A stretch of DNA of 45,802 nt from JALZAH01 sp051000755. Its GTDB lineage: Bacteria; Actinomycetota; Acidimicrobiia; Acidimicrobiales; Palsa-688. Below the pieces are notes generated by a model. The model was not told the origin of the DNA. It saw nothing but the letters and a program-made list of their open reading frames with translations, and did no database searches. Positions within the stretch are counted from its first letter, which is position 1. Every line of letters begins with the position of its first letter. Where the stretch lies: NCBI GenBank assembly GCA_051000755.1, contig JBPCNZ010000041.1, forward strand, positions 1 through 45,802, written 5' to 3'. Below are positions 32,411 to 39,699 of this stretch, in pieces. The position numbers and the translations under genes were made by a program.

Positions 32411-33202
32411 TCAGGCCCATCGTTTCCACGGGGCCGTGCCGCTCGTCCACAGGTTCTCGAGCAGGGCCCGCTCCCGCGGGGTGTCCATCGGCTGCCAGAA
32501 TCCGTCGTGGACGTAGGCACCGAGCTCACCATCGGCGGCCATGGCCTTCAGTGGCTCTCGCTCGAGCATGACGTCCGCTTCGGGCAGGTAGCGACGCAGG
32601 GCGTCGGGCTGGAAGACCATGAAGCCGCCATTGATCGCCCCGGTGCTCGTCTGGGGTTTCTCGGTGAACTCTCGGACCATCCCAGCTGAGTCGATGGTCA
32701 GCTCACCGAAGCGGCTCGGGGGCTGGACCACGGTGATCGTGGCCAGGCGGCCATGGGCATGGTGGAAGTCGAGGAGCGCTCGGACGTCGATGTCGCCGAG
32801 ACCGTCGCCGTAGGTGACCATGATCGGCGAGTCGCCGAGCGGATCGCTGGCCAGGCGCACCCGGGTGCCGGTCTGGGCGTCGAGCCCCGTGTCCCGGCAC
32901 GTGACCCTCCAGCCACTCTCGGGGTGGGGCGCGAGGTAGTCGACGCGCCCCGTCCCCAGCTCGACAGTGAAGTCCGACGTCAACGCCTCGTAGTGAAGGA
33001 AATACCGGCGAATCTCCTCGCCGAGCCATCCGAGGGCCAGGGTGAAATCGGTGAAGCCATAGGAGGCGTAGATCTTCATGATGTGCCAGAGGATCGGACG
33101 ACCGCCGATCGGCACCAGGGGCTTTGGGATCGTCGAGCTGTACTCGCTGATGCGCGTCCCCCGCCCCCCGCAGAGGATGATGGTTTGCTTGGGATCAGGC
33201 AT
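32411..33202 (-). CDS. rfbF: Glucose-1-phosphate cytidylyltransferase
   Basis: A 263-residue nucleotidyltransferase. It begins QTIILCGGRGTRISEYSSTI, then PKPLVPIGGRPILWHIMKIY; the GGRGTR loop binds CTP and the whole N-terminal stretch is characteristic of RfbF/DdhA rather than of RmlA. Further support comes from VTYGDGLGDIDVRALLDFH and GAINGGFMVFQPDAL. It makes CDP-glucose from CTP and glucose-1-phosphate. It overlaps the upstream cupin gene by eight bases. An RfbG-like dehydratase at 37585-38589 would take the next step. Confidence 0.93.
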   Translation of the reverse strand: MPDPKQTIILCGGRGTRISEYSSTIPKPLVPIGGRPILWHIMKIYASYGFTDFTLALGWLGEEIRRYFLHYEALTSDFTVELGTGRVDYLAPHPESGWRVTCRDTGLDAQTGTRVRLASDPLGDSPIMVTYGDGLGDIDVRALLDFHHAHGRLATITVVQPPSRFGELTIDSAGMVREFTEKPQTSTGAINGGFMVFQPDALRRYLPEADVMLEREPLKAMAADGELGAYVHDGFWQPMDTPRERALLENLWTSGTAPWKRWA

Positions 33203-33650
33203 GACGTAGGGCCCAGTCGTACGGGATCCGGGTGGTGAAGGGGTCGAGCCGTTCGATCTCGTCGGGGTGGTGGTGCATCGTGGCGCAATTGGCTACGACG
33301 GACGCAGTCGTGCCTTCTCCCTTGAAGCCGTTCCATACCAGCGGGGGGATGGTGACGAGGCTGTACTGCAGCTCCCCGAGATGGATCTCCGACAGGTTGC
33401 CCCGGGTCGGGGAGCCCTCACGATCGTCGTAGCAGACCAACTTGATCATTCCGACTGGCACCGCGTAGTTCAGGGTCATCTCCCGGTGCAGGTGCCAGCC
33501 CTTGATGGCACCGGGGTAGACGATCGAGAAGTAGATCTCGCCGAAGCGATCGAACGTAGGACTGTCGTCCCGGAGCATGTGGAGGACCGCACCCCTCTCA
33601 TCGGGTATCCGACGCAGCGAGGTGAGCATGAGTCCGTCGATCCCGCTCAT
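33195..33650 (-). CDS. RmlC-like sugar epimerase/isomerase (cupin)
   Basis: A 151-residue cupin of the dTDP-4-dehydrorhamnose 3,5-epimerase family, from ATG 33650. It has RRIPDERGAVLHMLR, FGEIYFSIVYPGAIKGWHLH, MIKLVCYDDREGSPT and TIPPLVWNGFKGEG. Canonical RmlC has RGLHYQ around the catalytic His; here it is KGWHLH (50-55), a variant common in proteins encoded beside RfbF. It probably acts on a CDP-4-keto-6-deoxy sugar. The protein is shorter than RmlC (about 180 residues), which also marks it as a subfamily. Confidence 0.82.
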   Translation of the reverse strand: MSGIDGLMLTSLRRIPDERGAVLHMLRDDSPTFDRFGEIYFSIVYPGAIKGWHLHREMTLNYAVPVGMIKLVCYDDREGSPTRGNLSEIHLGELQYSLVTIPPLVWNGFKGEGTTASVVANCATMHHHPDEIERLDPFTTRIPYDWALRHA

Positions 33651-33656
33651 TCGCCG

Positions 33657-33664
33657 AGCATACT
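33657..33664. promoter_or_regulatory. Overlapping divergent -10 boxes
   Basis: Only 21 bases separate the two divergent start codons. On the minus strand TATGCT (33662-33657) lies six bases before ATG 33650. On the plus strand CATACT (33659-33664) lies seven bases before ATG 33672. The two boxes overlap by four bases, so the polymerases would compete for the same DNA. A GAGGG before ATG 33672 could alternatively act as a ribosome-binding site on a longer transcript. Confidence 0.5.
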
Positions 33665-33671
33665 GAGGGCT

Positions 33672-34352
33672 ATGGATCTCGGCCCTCCGGTCGTCAGGGG
33701 CCAGGTTGACTGCGCGTACGCCAACCCTCGAAGCGACGTGTCCGTCCTCGTGCCTCCGACCGCGACCAAGGTGCTCGATGTCGGCTGCAGCGTCGGCGTG
33801 CTCGCGTCCGCTCTTCGCGACCGAGGACATCGAGTGACCGGTATCGAGGCAGACGGCCAGCTGGCCCAGATGGCCAGATCGTCAGGCAACCTGGAAAAGC
33901 TCATCGAGGCCGACGTCGAGCAACTCGCCCGCGACGGCGCCGACCCCGGCGGCCCATTCGATTGCGTGGTCATGGCCGATGTCCTCGAGCATCTCCGGGA
34001 CCCGTGGGCGGTGGTGCGATGGGCGTCGAGGGTCTTGGGCCCCGACGGTTCCGTCGTTATCTCCGTGCCGAACATCCGCCATCTCGAGACCTTCTGGTCC
34101 CTCCTCGTCAAGCGACGATGGCCTTACAAGCCGGTCGGGATCTTCGATCGATCCCACCTACGGTGGTTCGCGTACGGCAACCTGACCGACCTCCTCGCGG
34201 GGACGGACCTACAGATCGCCGAGCTTAACCGCACGAGGTCCCTGGTGTTGAACGGCTCGGAGCGGATCAACCGGCTCGCTCCCTACCTGGGCGACCTTGG
34301 CACCCTGCAGTTCATCTTTCGGGCTGAACGCGAGGGAGTCCGGCGAGGATAG
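33672..34352 (+). CDS. SAM-dependent methyltransferase (class I)
   Basis: A 226-residue enzyme from ATG 33672. SAM motif I is VLDVGCSVGVLASALRDRG, followed by VTGIEADGQLAQMA and DCVVMADVLEHLRDPWAVVR with VLGPDGSVVISVPNIRHLE, the pattern of Methyltransf_11/23 proteins in polysaccharide loci. The C-terminal part (FDRSHLRWFAYGNLTDLL) is also common in those. Acceptor unknown; a C- or O-methylated sugar is likely from context. Confidence 0.87.
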   Translation: MDLGPPVVRGQVDCAYANPRSDVSVLVPPTATKVLDVGCSVGVLASALRDRGHRVTGIEADGQLAQMARSSGNLEKLIEADVEQLARDGADPGGPFDCVVMADVLEHLRDPWAVVRWASRVLGPDGSVVISVPNIRHLETFWSLLVKRRWPYKPVGIFDRSHLRWFAYGNLTDLLAGTDLQIAELNRTRSLVLNGSERINRLAPYLGDLGTLQFIFRAEREGVRRG

Positions 34353-34356
34353 GGGT

Positions 34357-35205
34357 GTGTTAGAACCGCCGCACATGCGAGAGACGGCGGGCTCCAGCCT
34401 GCAGAGCCAGGTCGACGGGGTGCCCTGGTACCACACCATGGACCTTCCGGGAGGGGTCGTAACCCCCGGTGAGTACGACCACCGTCGGGTCGTCAAGCGA
34501 CTGCCGCTGCCGCGATCATTGCTGGGCATGCGATGCCTAGACGTGGGCACCCACGACGGGTTCTGGGCGTTCGAGATGGAACGACGCGCCGCCGCCGAGG
34601 TGGTCGCCATCGATGTGCAGTACGCCGAAGACATCGACTGGCCCGAACCGCGACCCCCCATCGACGACGACCTTCGGGCATTCCTCGTTCGTCGCAAGCG
34701 GGCCTTCACCGTGGCCAAGGAGGCACTCGGGTCGAGCGTCGAACGCCGCTACCTCTCGGTCTACGAGCTCGAGCCCGACGTCGTCGGCGAGTTCGACTTC
34801 GTCTTTCTCGGCACCTTGCTCCATCACCTCCGCGATCCCATGGGCGCCCTGATGGCCATCCGGCGGGTCACCCGGGGCCAGCTCCTGCTCGTCGGTACCT
34901 TCGCCGTTTGGACCACGCTCGCCCTCCCGAAGACGCCCGTGACCACGATCATGGATGTCCCCAGCGCCCCGTTCTGGGAGCTTCCCAACATCTCCGGGAT
35001 GTCCCAGCAGCTCCGGCGCAGCGGCTGGACCGTGCTGCGGCGCTCGAACATTCACATCCAGCGCTACGGAGACGGTTTCGTCAAGCAGCCTTTGACCATC
35101 CGCCCCGTCAGTACCCTTGCCCGCCGCGCCCTCCTGGCCTACGGAGCACCTCATGTCGCTCTTCTCGCCGAGCCGGTAGAGCGTGAGGCCGCGGCTGGCC
35201 GCTGA
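34357..35205 (+). CDS. CmoB/DUF1698-like methyltransferase
   Basis: From GTG 34357 the protein has 282 residues; ATG 34375 is an equal alternative, with TAGAAC eight bases before it. It has VPWYHTMDLPGGVVTPGEYD, CLDVGTHDGFWAFEMERR, VVAIDVQ and FDFVFLGTLLHHLRDPMGAL, the layout of DUF1698 (CmoB-related) methyltransferases. CmoB itself modifies tRNA, but members in glycan loci probably act on sugars. The next gene on the opposite strand is a paralogue with the same WYHT and GVVTPG elements. Confidence 0.82.
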   Translation: MLEPPHMRETAGSSLQSQVDGVPWYHTMDLPGGVVTPGEYDHRRVVKRLPLPRSLLGMRCLDVGTHDGFWAFEMERRAAAEVVAIDVQYAEDIDWPEPRPPIDDDLRAFLVRRKRAFTVAKEALGSSVERRYLSVYELEPDVVGEFDFVFLGTLLHHLRDPMGALMAIRRVTRGQLLLVGTFAVWTTLALPKTPVTTIMDVPSAPFWELPNISGMSQQLRRSGWTVLRRSNIHIQRYGDGFVKQPLTIRPVSTLARRALLAYGAPHVALLAEPVEREAAAGR

Positions 35206-35220
35206 GGTGGGTCCGCCCTC

Positions 35221-36054
35221 TCAGACCCGCGGTCGGCCCAGGAGGGCGCGATGGAGCACGCCAGGGGTGCTCGTGCCGGTGAGGGCGCGATGACCGAGGC
35301 GGTCCAAGCCGACCCGCCAGCCCGTCCCGTGGGGATGACGGTTGTGGGCCACGACGTAAGGTTTGGAGCGGTCGACGATCTCGAATCCGGCGGCGTAGAG
35401 CATCTGCCAGTGACCGGCAGAGTTGAAGTTGAACCACTGGCAGTCGCGACCTGAGCCGTTGAGGGTGAAGAGAGGGCGACCCCTCCCGAGCACGGTCAGC
35501 CACAGCTCGATCTGCTCGGAGCTCATGAAATACTGACCGGTGACCCCCCGAACCGCCTCCAGTGCCCGCAAGGGGTCCCGCAGGTGCAGGAGGAGACTTC
35601 CGCACACGACCACGTCGAACGTGCCGATCTCAGCCGGGTCCAGGTCGTAGATGGACAGCGCCTTCCACTCGACGTTGGATCCGAGAAGTTCGGCCGCCAG
35701 GCGGAAGCCATCGCCCTTCGCCGGTCCCCCGAAACCGACGTCCCGGTCCAGGCCTCTCGCCCGGTAGTCGGGTGGCCAGTCCCAGAGGAGGTGGTCCTCG
35801 ATGTCCACGGCCACGACCTCGCCGGCGCCCTGCCGTTCCATCTCGAAGGCCAAGAAGCCGTCGAAGGTGCCGATGTCGAGGCACCGCTTGCCCTGGAGGT
35901 CGGGCCAGGGCATCAGGTCGACGACCCCGCGCAGGTCGAACCATCCCGGTGTGACCACCCCCTGGCCGATGTCGATGGTGTGGTACCAGAACGGGTGCCT
36001 GTCTACGGCCCGTTGGCGGTCCGCATCAACCCTTCGCGCATCCGCATCGGTCAT
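35221..36054 (-). CDS. CmoB/DUF1698-like methyltransferase, paralogue
   Basis: A 277-residue protein with HPFWYHTIDIGQGVVTPGWF, CLDIGTFDGFLAFEMERQ, VVAVDIEDHLLWDWPPDYR and FDVVVCGSLLLHLRDPLRAL. The order and spacing match the convergent neighbour at 34357-35205, so the two are paralogues meeting tail to tail with a 15-base gap. The C-terminal half differs more (WLTVLGRGRPLF, CQWFNFNSAGHWQMLYAAGF), suggesting different acceptors. Starts at ATG 36054. Confidence 0.82.
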   Translation of the reverse strand: MTDADARRVDADRQRAVDRHPFWYHTIDIGQGVVTPGWFDLRGVVDLMPWPDLQGKRCLDIGTFDGFLAFEMERQGAGEVVAVDIEDHLLWDWPPDYRARGLDRDVGFGGPAKGDGFRLAAELLGSNVEWKALSIYDLDPAEIGTFDVVVCGSLLLHLRDPLRALEAVRGVTGQYFMSSEQIELWLTVLGRGRPLFTLNGSGRDCQWFNFNSAGHWQMLYAAGFEIVDRSKPYVVAHNRHPHGTGWRVGLDRLGHRALTGTSTPGVLHRALLGRPRV

Positions 36055-36063
36055 GTGACTCGA

Positions 36064-36133
36064 ACGTTAGTGGCGCTGAGGGTTCGGCCAACGTTGGGCC
36101 TCACACCGACGCTGGATGTAGGGTCCCTAGGAT
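36064..36133. promoter_or_regulatory. Divergent promoter region with a palindrome
   Basis: On the minus strand TAACGT (36069-36064) lies nine bases before ATG 36054. On the plus strand TAGGAT (36128-36133) lies six bases before GTG 36140. Between them CCAACGTTGG (36088-36097) is a perfect 10-base palindrome, a possible operator. The AACGTT core occurs again as part of CGAACGTTAG at 36061-36070. Regulator unknown. Confidence 0.4.
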
Positions 36134-36139
36134 GGGAGA

Positions 36140-36733
36140 GTGTGTGCTTCACGGGGGACGGCGAGGGAACAACAGGCGGTGACCAACAAGACGACTGGCA
36201 AATCGCTGGCTCCGCCGCGTCAGCTGGGGCCTCTCAGCAGTGTCGCCCGTCGGGGAAAGGTGAAGTTCTTCCTGAGCAAGTTGGACAAGGACGCTCGGAT
36301 CCTTGACGTGGGCTGCGCCGACAACTGGTTCAAACGAGCCGCCGGGGAGCAGGGTTTCACCAATGTCAGAGGCCTTGATCTCTATCCACCGGCCGATGTT
36401 GTCGGTGATGTGTTCACCTGGCGGGAGTTGGGATTGGAGGCGCACTCGTTCGACGCCATCATGGCCTTCGAGGTGATCGAGCACGGGGACTTCTCCGACC
36501 CGTTCCATGATCTGCTCAAACCCAACGGGATGCTCTTGGCGACGACTCCCGTGCCGCGGTGCGATCCGATCTGTCGGGTCCTCGAGGCGTTCCATCTGCT
36601 CCAACGGCGTACCAGCCCCCATACCAACCTGACCGACCTGCGCCGGCTCCGGCGTTTCGAGGCGCTCGAACGCCACATCAAGGCGGGCGTGTCGCAGTGG
36701 GCCGTGCTTCGCCCGTTGCCTCTGGACGGGTGA
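36140..36733 (+). CDS. SAM-dependent methyltransferase (class I)
   Basis: A 197-residue protein from GTG 36140, chosen because TAGGAT lies six bases before it; GTG 36179 with GAGGG upstream would give 184 residues. It has ARILDVGCADNWFKRAAGEQ, VRGLDLYPPADVVGDVF and FDAIMAFEVIEHGDFSDPFH, with DLLKPNGMLLATTPVPR. The Trp in the SAM motif region (ADNWF) is typical of small glycan-locus methyltransferases. The stop overlaps the start of the next methyltransferase, so the two are coupled. Confidence 0.83.
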   Translation: MCASRGTAREQQAVTNKTTGKSLAPPRQLGPLSSVARRGKVKFFLSKLDKDARILDVGCADNWFKRAAGEQGFTNVRGLDLYPPADVVGDVFTWRELGLEAHSFDAIMAFEVIEHGDFSDPFHDLLKPNGMLLATTPVPRCDPICRVLEAFHLLQRRTSPHTNLTDLRRLRRFEALERHIKAGVSQWAVLRPLPLDG

Positions 36734-37596
36734 TGTCAGACGATTTGACGACAGGACGGAGGCCTCTGCGCGGCGGCGCCCGGCGACAAGACCTTCCCCG
36801 CTCGAGCATCTACACCGAGGAATACTTCCTCTCGGGTGCCTGCGAGGGCATCGATGAGTATCTCGACGGCCGCGTCTCGGTGGTCAAGGAGCGAGAACTG
36901 GAGTTCCTCGAGCCGCGCTCGGGTGACCGAGTCCTTGATCTCGGTAGCGGTCGGGGAGAGTCGTCTGCGGAGTTGCTTCGACGGGGCGCATGCCCCATAG
37001 CCGTCGACTACTCCGCCGACGCAGTCAGGGTGACCGCACGAACCCTCGCCACCAAGGCGCCGGTACTGCGAGCCGATGGCACCCGGCTCCCGTTCGCATC
37101 CGGCAGTTTCGACCGAGTGCTGCTCGGCGACGTCATCGAGCATCTGCCCTGGGCCTTAGCGGTCGAAGCCCTCGGTGAGGTGCAACGGGTCCTGGCGCCC
37201 GGCGGCCGGGCCCTGATCCACACCAGCCCCAACACCTGGTTCATCAGCGTTGTCATGCCTCCGCTGCGGTTGGTGCTGCGGTTGCTTCGGCACGACGAGG
37301 TCCTGGGACGCTTTGCGGAATACGACCGGTTACGAGAAGCCATGCACCCCAACGAGCTGAGCCCGACGACCCTGCCCCGCCTGATGCGAGCCGCTGGCGT
37401 CCCGGCTCGGACATGGGTGGATAGGGACGTGCTGCGCTCCGGGGGCAGCGAGTGGACGAGGAGGCTCTCGCAGTCACCGTTGGTCCGTGCTTTCGGTGCG
37501 CTGGCGGGGGTCTGGCCTCTCCGGTTGCTGGTGGGAAACGACCTCTACGCTCTCATCGTTCACCCTAACCCGGCCCTCTCCGGCTCAGGACGCTGA
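36733..37596 (+). CDS. SAM-dependent methyltransferase (class I)
   Basis: A 287-residue enzyme from ATG 36733. Motifs are RVLDLGSGRGESSAELLRRG, PIAVDYSADAVRVTAR and FDRVLLGDVIEHLPWALAV, with VLAPGGRALIHTSPNTW. The N-terminal segment IYTEEYFLSGACEGIDEYL is a common lead-in for sugar methyltransferases. The last 100 residues are partly amphipathic. It forms a two-gene unit with the upstream methyltransferase. Its 3' end overlaps the converging rfbG-like gene by twelve bases. Confidence 0.86.
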   Translation: MSDDLTTGRRPLRGGARRQDLPRSSIYTEEYFLSGACEGIDEYLDGRVSVVKERELEFLEPRSGDRVLDLGSGRGESSAELLRRGACPIAVDYSADAVRVTARTLATKAPVLRADGTRLPFASGSFDRVLLGDVIEHLPWALAVEALGEVQRVLAPGGRALIHTSPNTWFISVVMPPLRLVLRLLRHDEVLGRFAEYDRLREAMHPNELSPTTLPRLMRAAGVPARTWVDRDVLRSGGSEWTRRLSQSPLVRAFGALAGVWPLRLLVGNDLYALIVHPNPALSGSGR

Positions 37597-38589
37597 AGCC
37601 CGGCCCAACTCTGCTCGGTACCACTCGACCGTTCGCTGCATCGCGCCCTCGAGGGTGAATGTTGGCGACCAGTCGAGGACCCGTCGAGCCTTTTCCGCAG
37701 AGAGGAACTGGTGGCTTATCTCATGGGTGGCCTTCCCCTGGACATCAGGCTGGAATGATGTGCCTGCGGCCTCTTGTATCAGGGTCACCAGGCCCAGGAC
37801 CGAGAGGGGTCGCTCAGCCGAGAAGTTAAACGCCTCGCCGGCAAGGTTGGGCGTCCCGACGAGCGCCTCAGCCAACCGGAGGTAACTCAAGGCTCCGTCG
37901 ACGACATAGAGGTAGTCCCGGGTGAGCGAGCCATCCGAGCGGACGACAGGGGTCTGACCGCCCAGCACGCAGCGGATGGTGCCCGGGACCAGACGGCGCC
38001 AGTTGGTGTCGCCTGGGCCGAAGAAGTTGCCGCAGCGGGTGATCGCAGCAGGGACGCCAAAGGTACGGGCGAACGACTGGGCGAGGAGATCGGCGCAAGC
38101 CTTGGAGACGTCATAGGGATGGCCACCGAGGAGGGCCATGTTTTCGGTGTAGGGTAGGGTGGGCTGATCCCCGTACGCCTTGTCACTGCTCGCTACGACC
38201 ACCTGCGCTACCGCCGGGGAGCGTCGGGCCGCCTCGAGGACCGTCCATGTCCCCGCCACGTTCGCCTCGAACGTCGAGATCGGGTTGCGATTGGCTACCT
38301 CCACTTGGCTCTGGGCGGCAAGGTGGAACACGGTTTGCGCCCCGTACTCGCCGAGAAGGCGCTCCATGATGGCCTGATCCCTTACGTCGCCCCTGACCTT
38401 CGTCACCTGGTCGATCCAGGGTCGGGACACGGAGGTCGCCGGTACCTCATCGCGAACCAGGATCGTGACTTGGGCGTCCAGCCCCACCAGGAGACCGACC
38501 AGGTGGGACCCGAGGAAGCCAGTCGCCCCGGTGACGATCACCGACCGGTGGCGCCAGAACGCAGTGTCGGGAGTCCATGTGCCTGCCAC
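37585..38589 (-). CDS. rfbG: CDP-glucose 4,6-dehydratase-like enzyme
   Basis: A 334-residue extended short-chain dehydrogenase from GTG 38589. The NAD-binding motif is TGATGFLGS (20-28). The SSDKAYG element (134-140) and Y159/K163 match RfbG-type CDP-glucose 4,6-dehydratases, whose TSDK-Y motif differs from the RmlB/GMD types; NFFGPGDTNWRRLVPGTIR is also close. It would convert CDP-glucose from the RfbF homologue to CDP-4-keto-6-deoxyglucose. GDP-mannose dehydratase is the alternative but fits the motif less well. Confidence 0.85.
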   Translation of the reverse strand: MAGTWTPDTAFWRHRSVIVTGATGFLGSHLVGLLVGLDAQVTILVRDEVPATSVSRPWIDQVTKVRGDVRDQAIMERLLGEYGAQTVFHLAAQSQVEVANRNPISTFEANVAGTWTVLEAARRSPAVAQVVVASSDKAYGDQPTLPYTENMALLGGHPYDVSKACADLLAQSFARTFGVPAAITRCGNFFGPGDTNWRRLVPGTIRCVLGGQTPVVRSDGSLTRDYLYVVDGALSYLRLAEALVGTPNLAGEAFNFSAERPLSVLGLVTLIQEAAGTSFQPDVQGKATHEISHQFLSAEKARRVLDWSPTFTLEGAMQRTVEWYRAELGRASAS

Positions 38590-38595
38590 GGCTGG

Positions 38596-38601
38596 AGTCT
38601 G
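38596..38601 (-). promoter_or_regulatory. CAGACT box before the rfbG-like gene
   Basis: On the minus strand CAGACT lies six bases before GTG 38589. The same hexamer at the same spacing precedes the next upstream gene (39580). The match keeps the A and final T of the -10 consensus but not the first T. Confidence 0.33.
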
Positions 38602-38635
38602 GCACAGGCGGTTTCAGCAGCTCAGCTCAGGCCGC

Positions 38636-39580
38636 TCACCTAGGCAAGGTGAGCTCCTGGCGGTGAGCGATGCAGAAGCGGAGCGTCTCCTCGACGGCGG
38701 CGGTGAGCGAGGAGGTCGGAGTTGCTCGGGCGGCCGTGAGCTTGCTCACATCGAAACGGTAGGGCGCCGACGGAAGATCGGTCGCCTCGGGGGCGCTCAC
38801 CCCTGCCGCAGCGAGGCCGATGCGCGATGCGACCTGCCGAACCAGGCGGGCGAGCCCGAGTACCGAAGTCGTCTGACCAGTGGCGAGGTTGTACGTTCCG
38901 GCCCGCAGGGAGCCGAGGGCACTTTGGCAGAGGACGTCGATGACGTCGCTCAGCGGGATGAAGTCGCGCCATTGGGTGCCCGGCGTCTCGAGGCGGACGG
39001 CGCCACTGGTCACAACCTGGCGGCAGAGGTCATTGGCAACCAGCGACCACCGGTCGACCGCCGGATCGATGGGTGCGCCGACACTGTTGGACAATCGGAA
39101 GATCACAACCTCCGGCTCGCCCGGGAGGGCGGCCAGGAGCCGCTCCACCGTGAGGCGGGCTTCTGAATACGGATCGACGGGTTGGGTCGCCGTGGCCTCG
39201 GAAATCACGCGGCCGGGTCGCAGAGCACGTCCATAGACGTGGACCGTCGACACGTACACCAGTCGCCGGACCCTCGCCTCCGTGGCCGCGGCAATCACCG
39301 TACGGGCGGCGGCCACCGTCTCGGTCCCGGCATGCACCGGATCGATCCTGGTAGCGACCTCGTTGACACCAGCGAGATGGACGACAGTGTCAGCGTCCCG
39401 CAACGCCTCGCTCAGCACTCGAGAAGGTTGGGACAGATCGGCTGTCACCATGGCCGCGTCGGTCCTCCACGCCGGCAGCCGCCGGCTCAAGCCGATGACC
39501 TGAGCCTCAGGATTGTCGGCCAAGCCTGCGATCAGACGGCCGCCTACGAAACCCGATCCGCCAGTTACGACGACACGCAC
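38636..39580 (-). CDS. NAD-dependent epimerase/dehydratase family protein
   Basis: A 314-residue extended short-chain dehydrogenase from GTG 39580. The nucleotide-binding motif is TGGSGFVGGRL (6-16); VYVSTVHVYGRAL holds the Ser. At the active site Tyr138 is present but the usual Lys is Arg142 (YSEAR instead of YxxxK), which may lower or change activity. DPAVDRWSLVANDLCRQ and QWRDFIPLSDVIDVL resemble UDP-glucose 4-epimerase-like proteins. Its substrate is probably a nucleotide sugar of this pathway. Confidence 0.83.
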   Translation of the reverse strand: MRVVVTGGSGFVGGRLIAGLADNPEAQVIGLSRRLPAWRTDAAMVTADLSQPSRVLSEALRDADTVVHLAGVNEVATRIDPVHAGTETVAAARTVIAAATEARVRRLVYVSTVHVYGRALRPGRVISEATATQPVDPYSEARLTVERLLAALPGEPEVVIFRLSNSVGAPIDPAVDRWSLVANDLCRQVVTSGAVRLETPGTQWRDFIPLSDVIDVLCQSALGSLRAGTYNLATGQTTSVLGLARLVRQVASRIGLAAAGVSAPEATDLPSAPYRFDVSKLTAARATPTSSLTAAVEETLRFCIAHRQELTLPR

Positions 39581-39586
39581 CCTGCC

Positions 39587-39592
39587 AGTCTG
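39587..39592 (-). promoter_or_regulatory. CAGACT box before the epimerase gene
   Basis: On the minus strand CAGACT lies six bases before GTG 39580, identical in sequence and spacing to the box before GTG 38589. GGCAGG directly before the GTG is too close to act as a normal ribosome-binding site. Confidence 0.33.
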
Positions 39593-39650
39593 TCGTTCGG
39601 ATCAGAGAAGCCACCAGGCGCGCCGCTGCGGTTGCCCACCGGACACTCAC

Positions 39651-39690
39651 TAGGCTCCTCTGAGCATCCGGGAGCGGCGTGCAAAGGAGA
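39651..39690 (+). promoter_or_regulatory. -10 box and strong ribosome-binding site of the GT-C gene
   Basis: TAGGCT at 39651-39656 is a plausible -10. AAAGGAG at 39684-39690 is one of the best Shine-Dalgarno sequences in the window and lies nine bases before GTG 39700, which decides the start in favour of 39700 over a GTG at 39679. This leadered layout contrasts with the leaderless neighbours. Confidence 0.45.
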
Positions 39691-39699
39691 CTCTTGGTC

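Noticed and set aside
31504..32532. Minus-strand open frame of 342 codons over the second TylF-like gene
   Set aside because: It overlaps a full methyltransferase with intact SAM and Asp motifs on the plus strand and shows no homology of its own.
36088..36097. Palindrome considered as a mobile-element end or terminator
   Set aside because: There is no matching partner repeat nearby and no target duplication, and it lies between divergent promoters, so a regulatory site is more likely.
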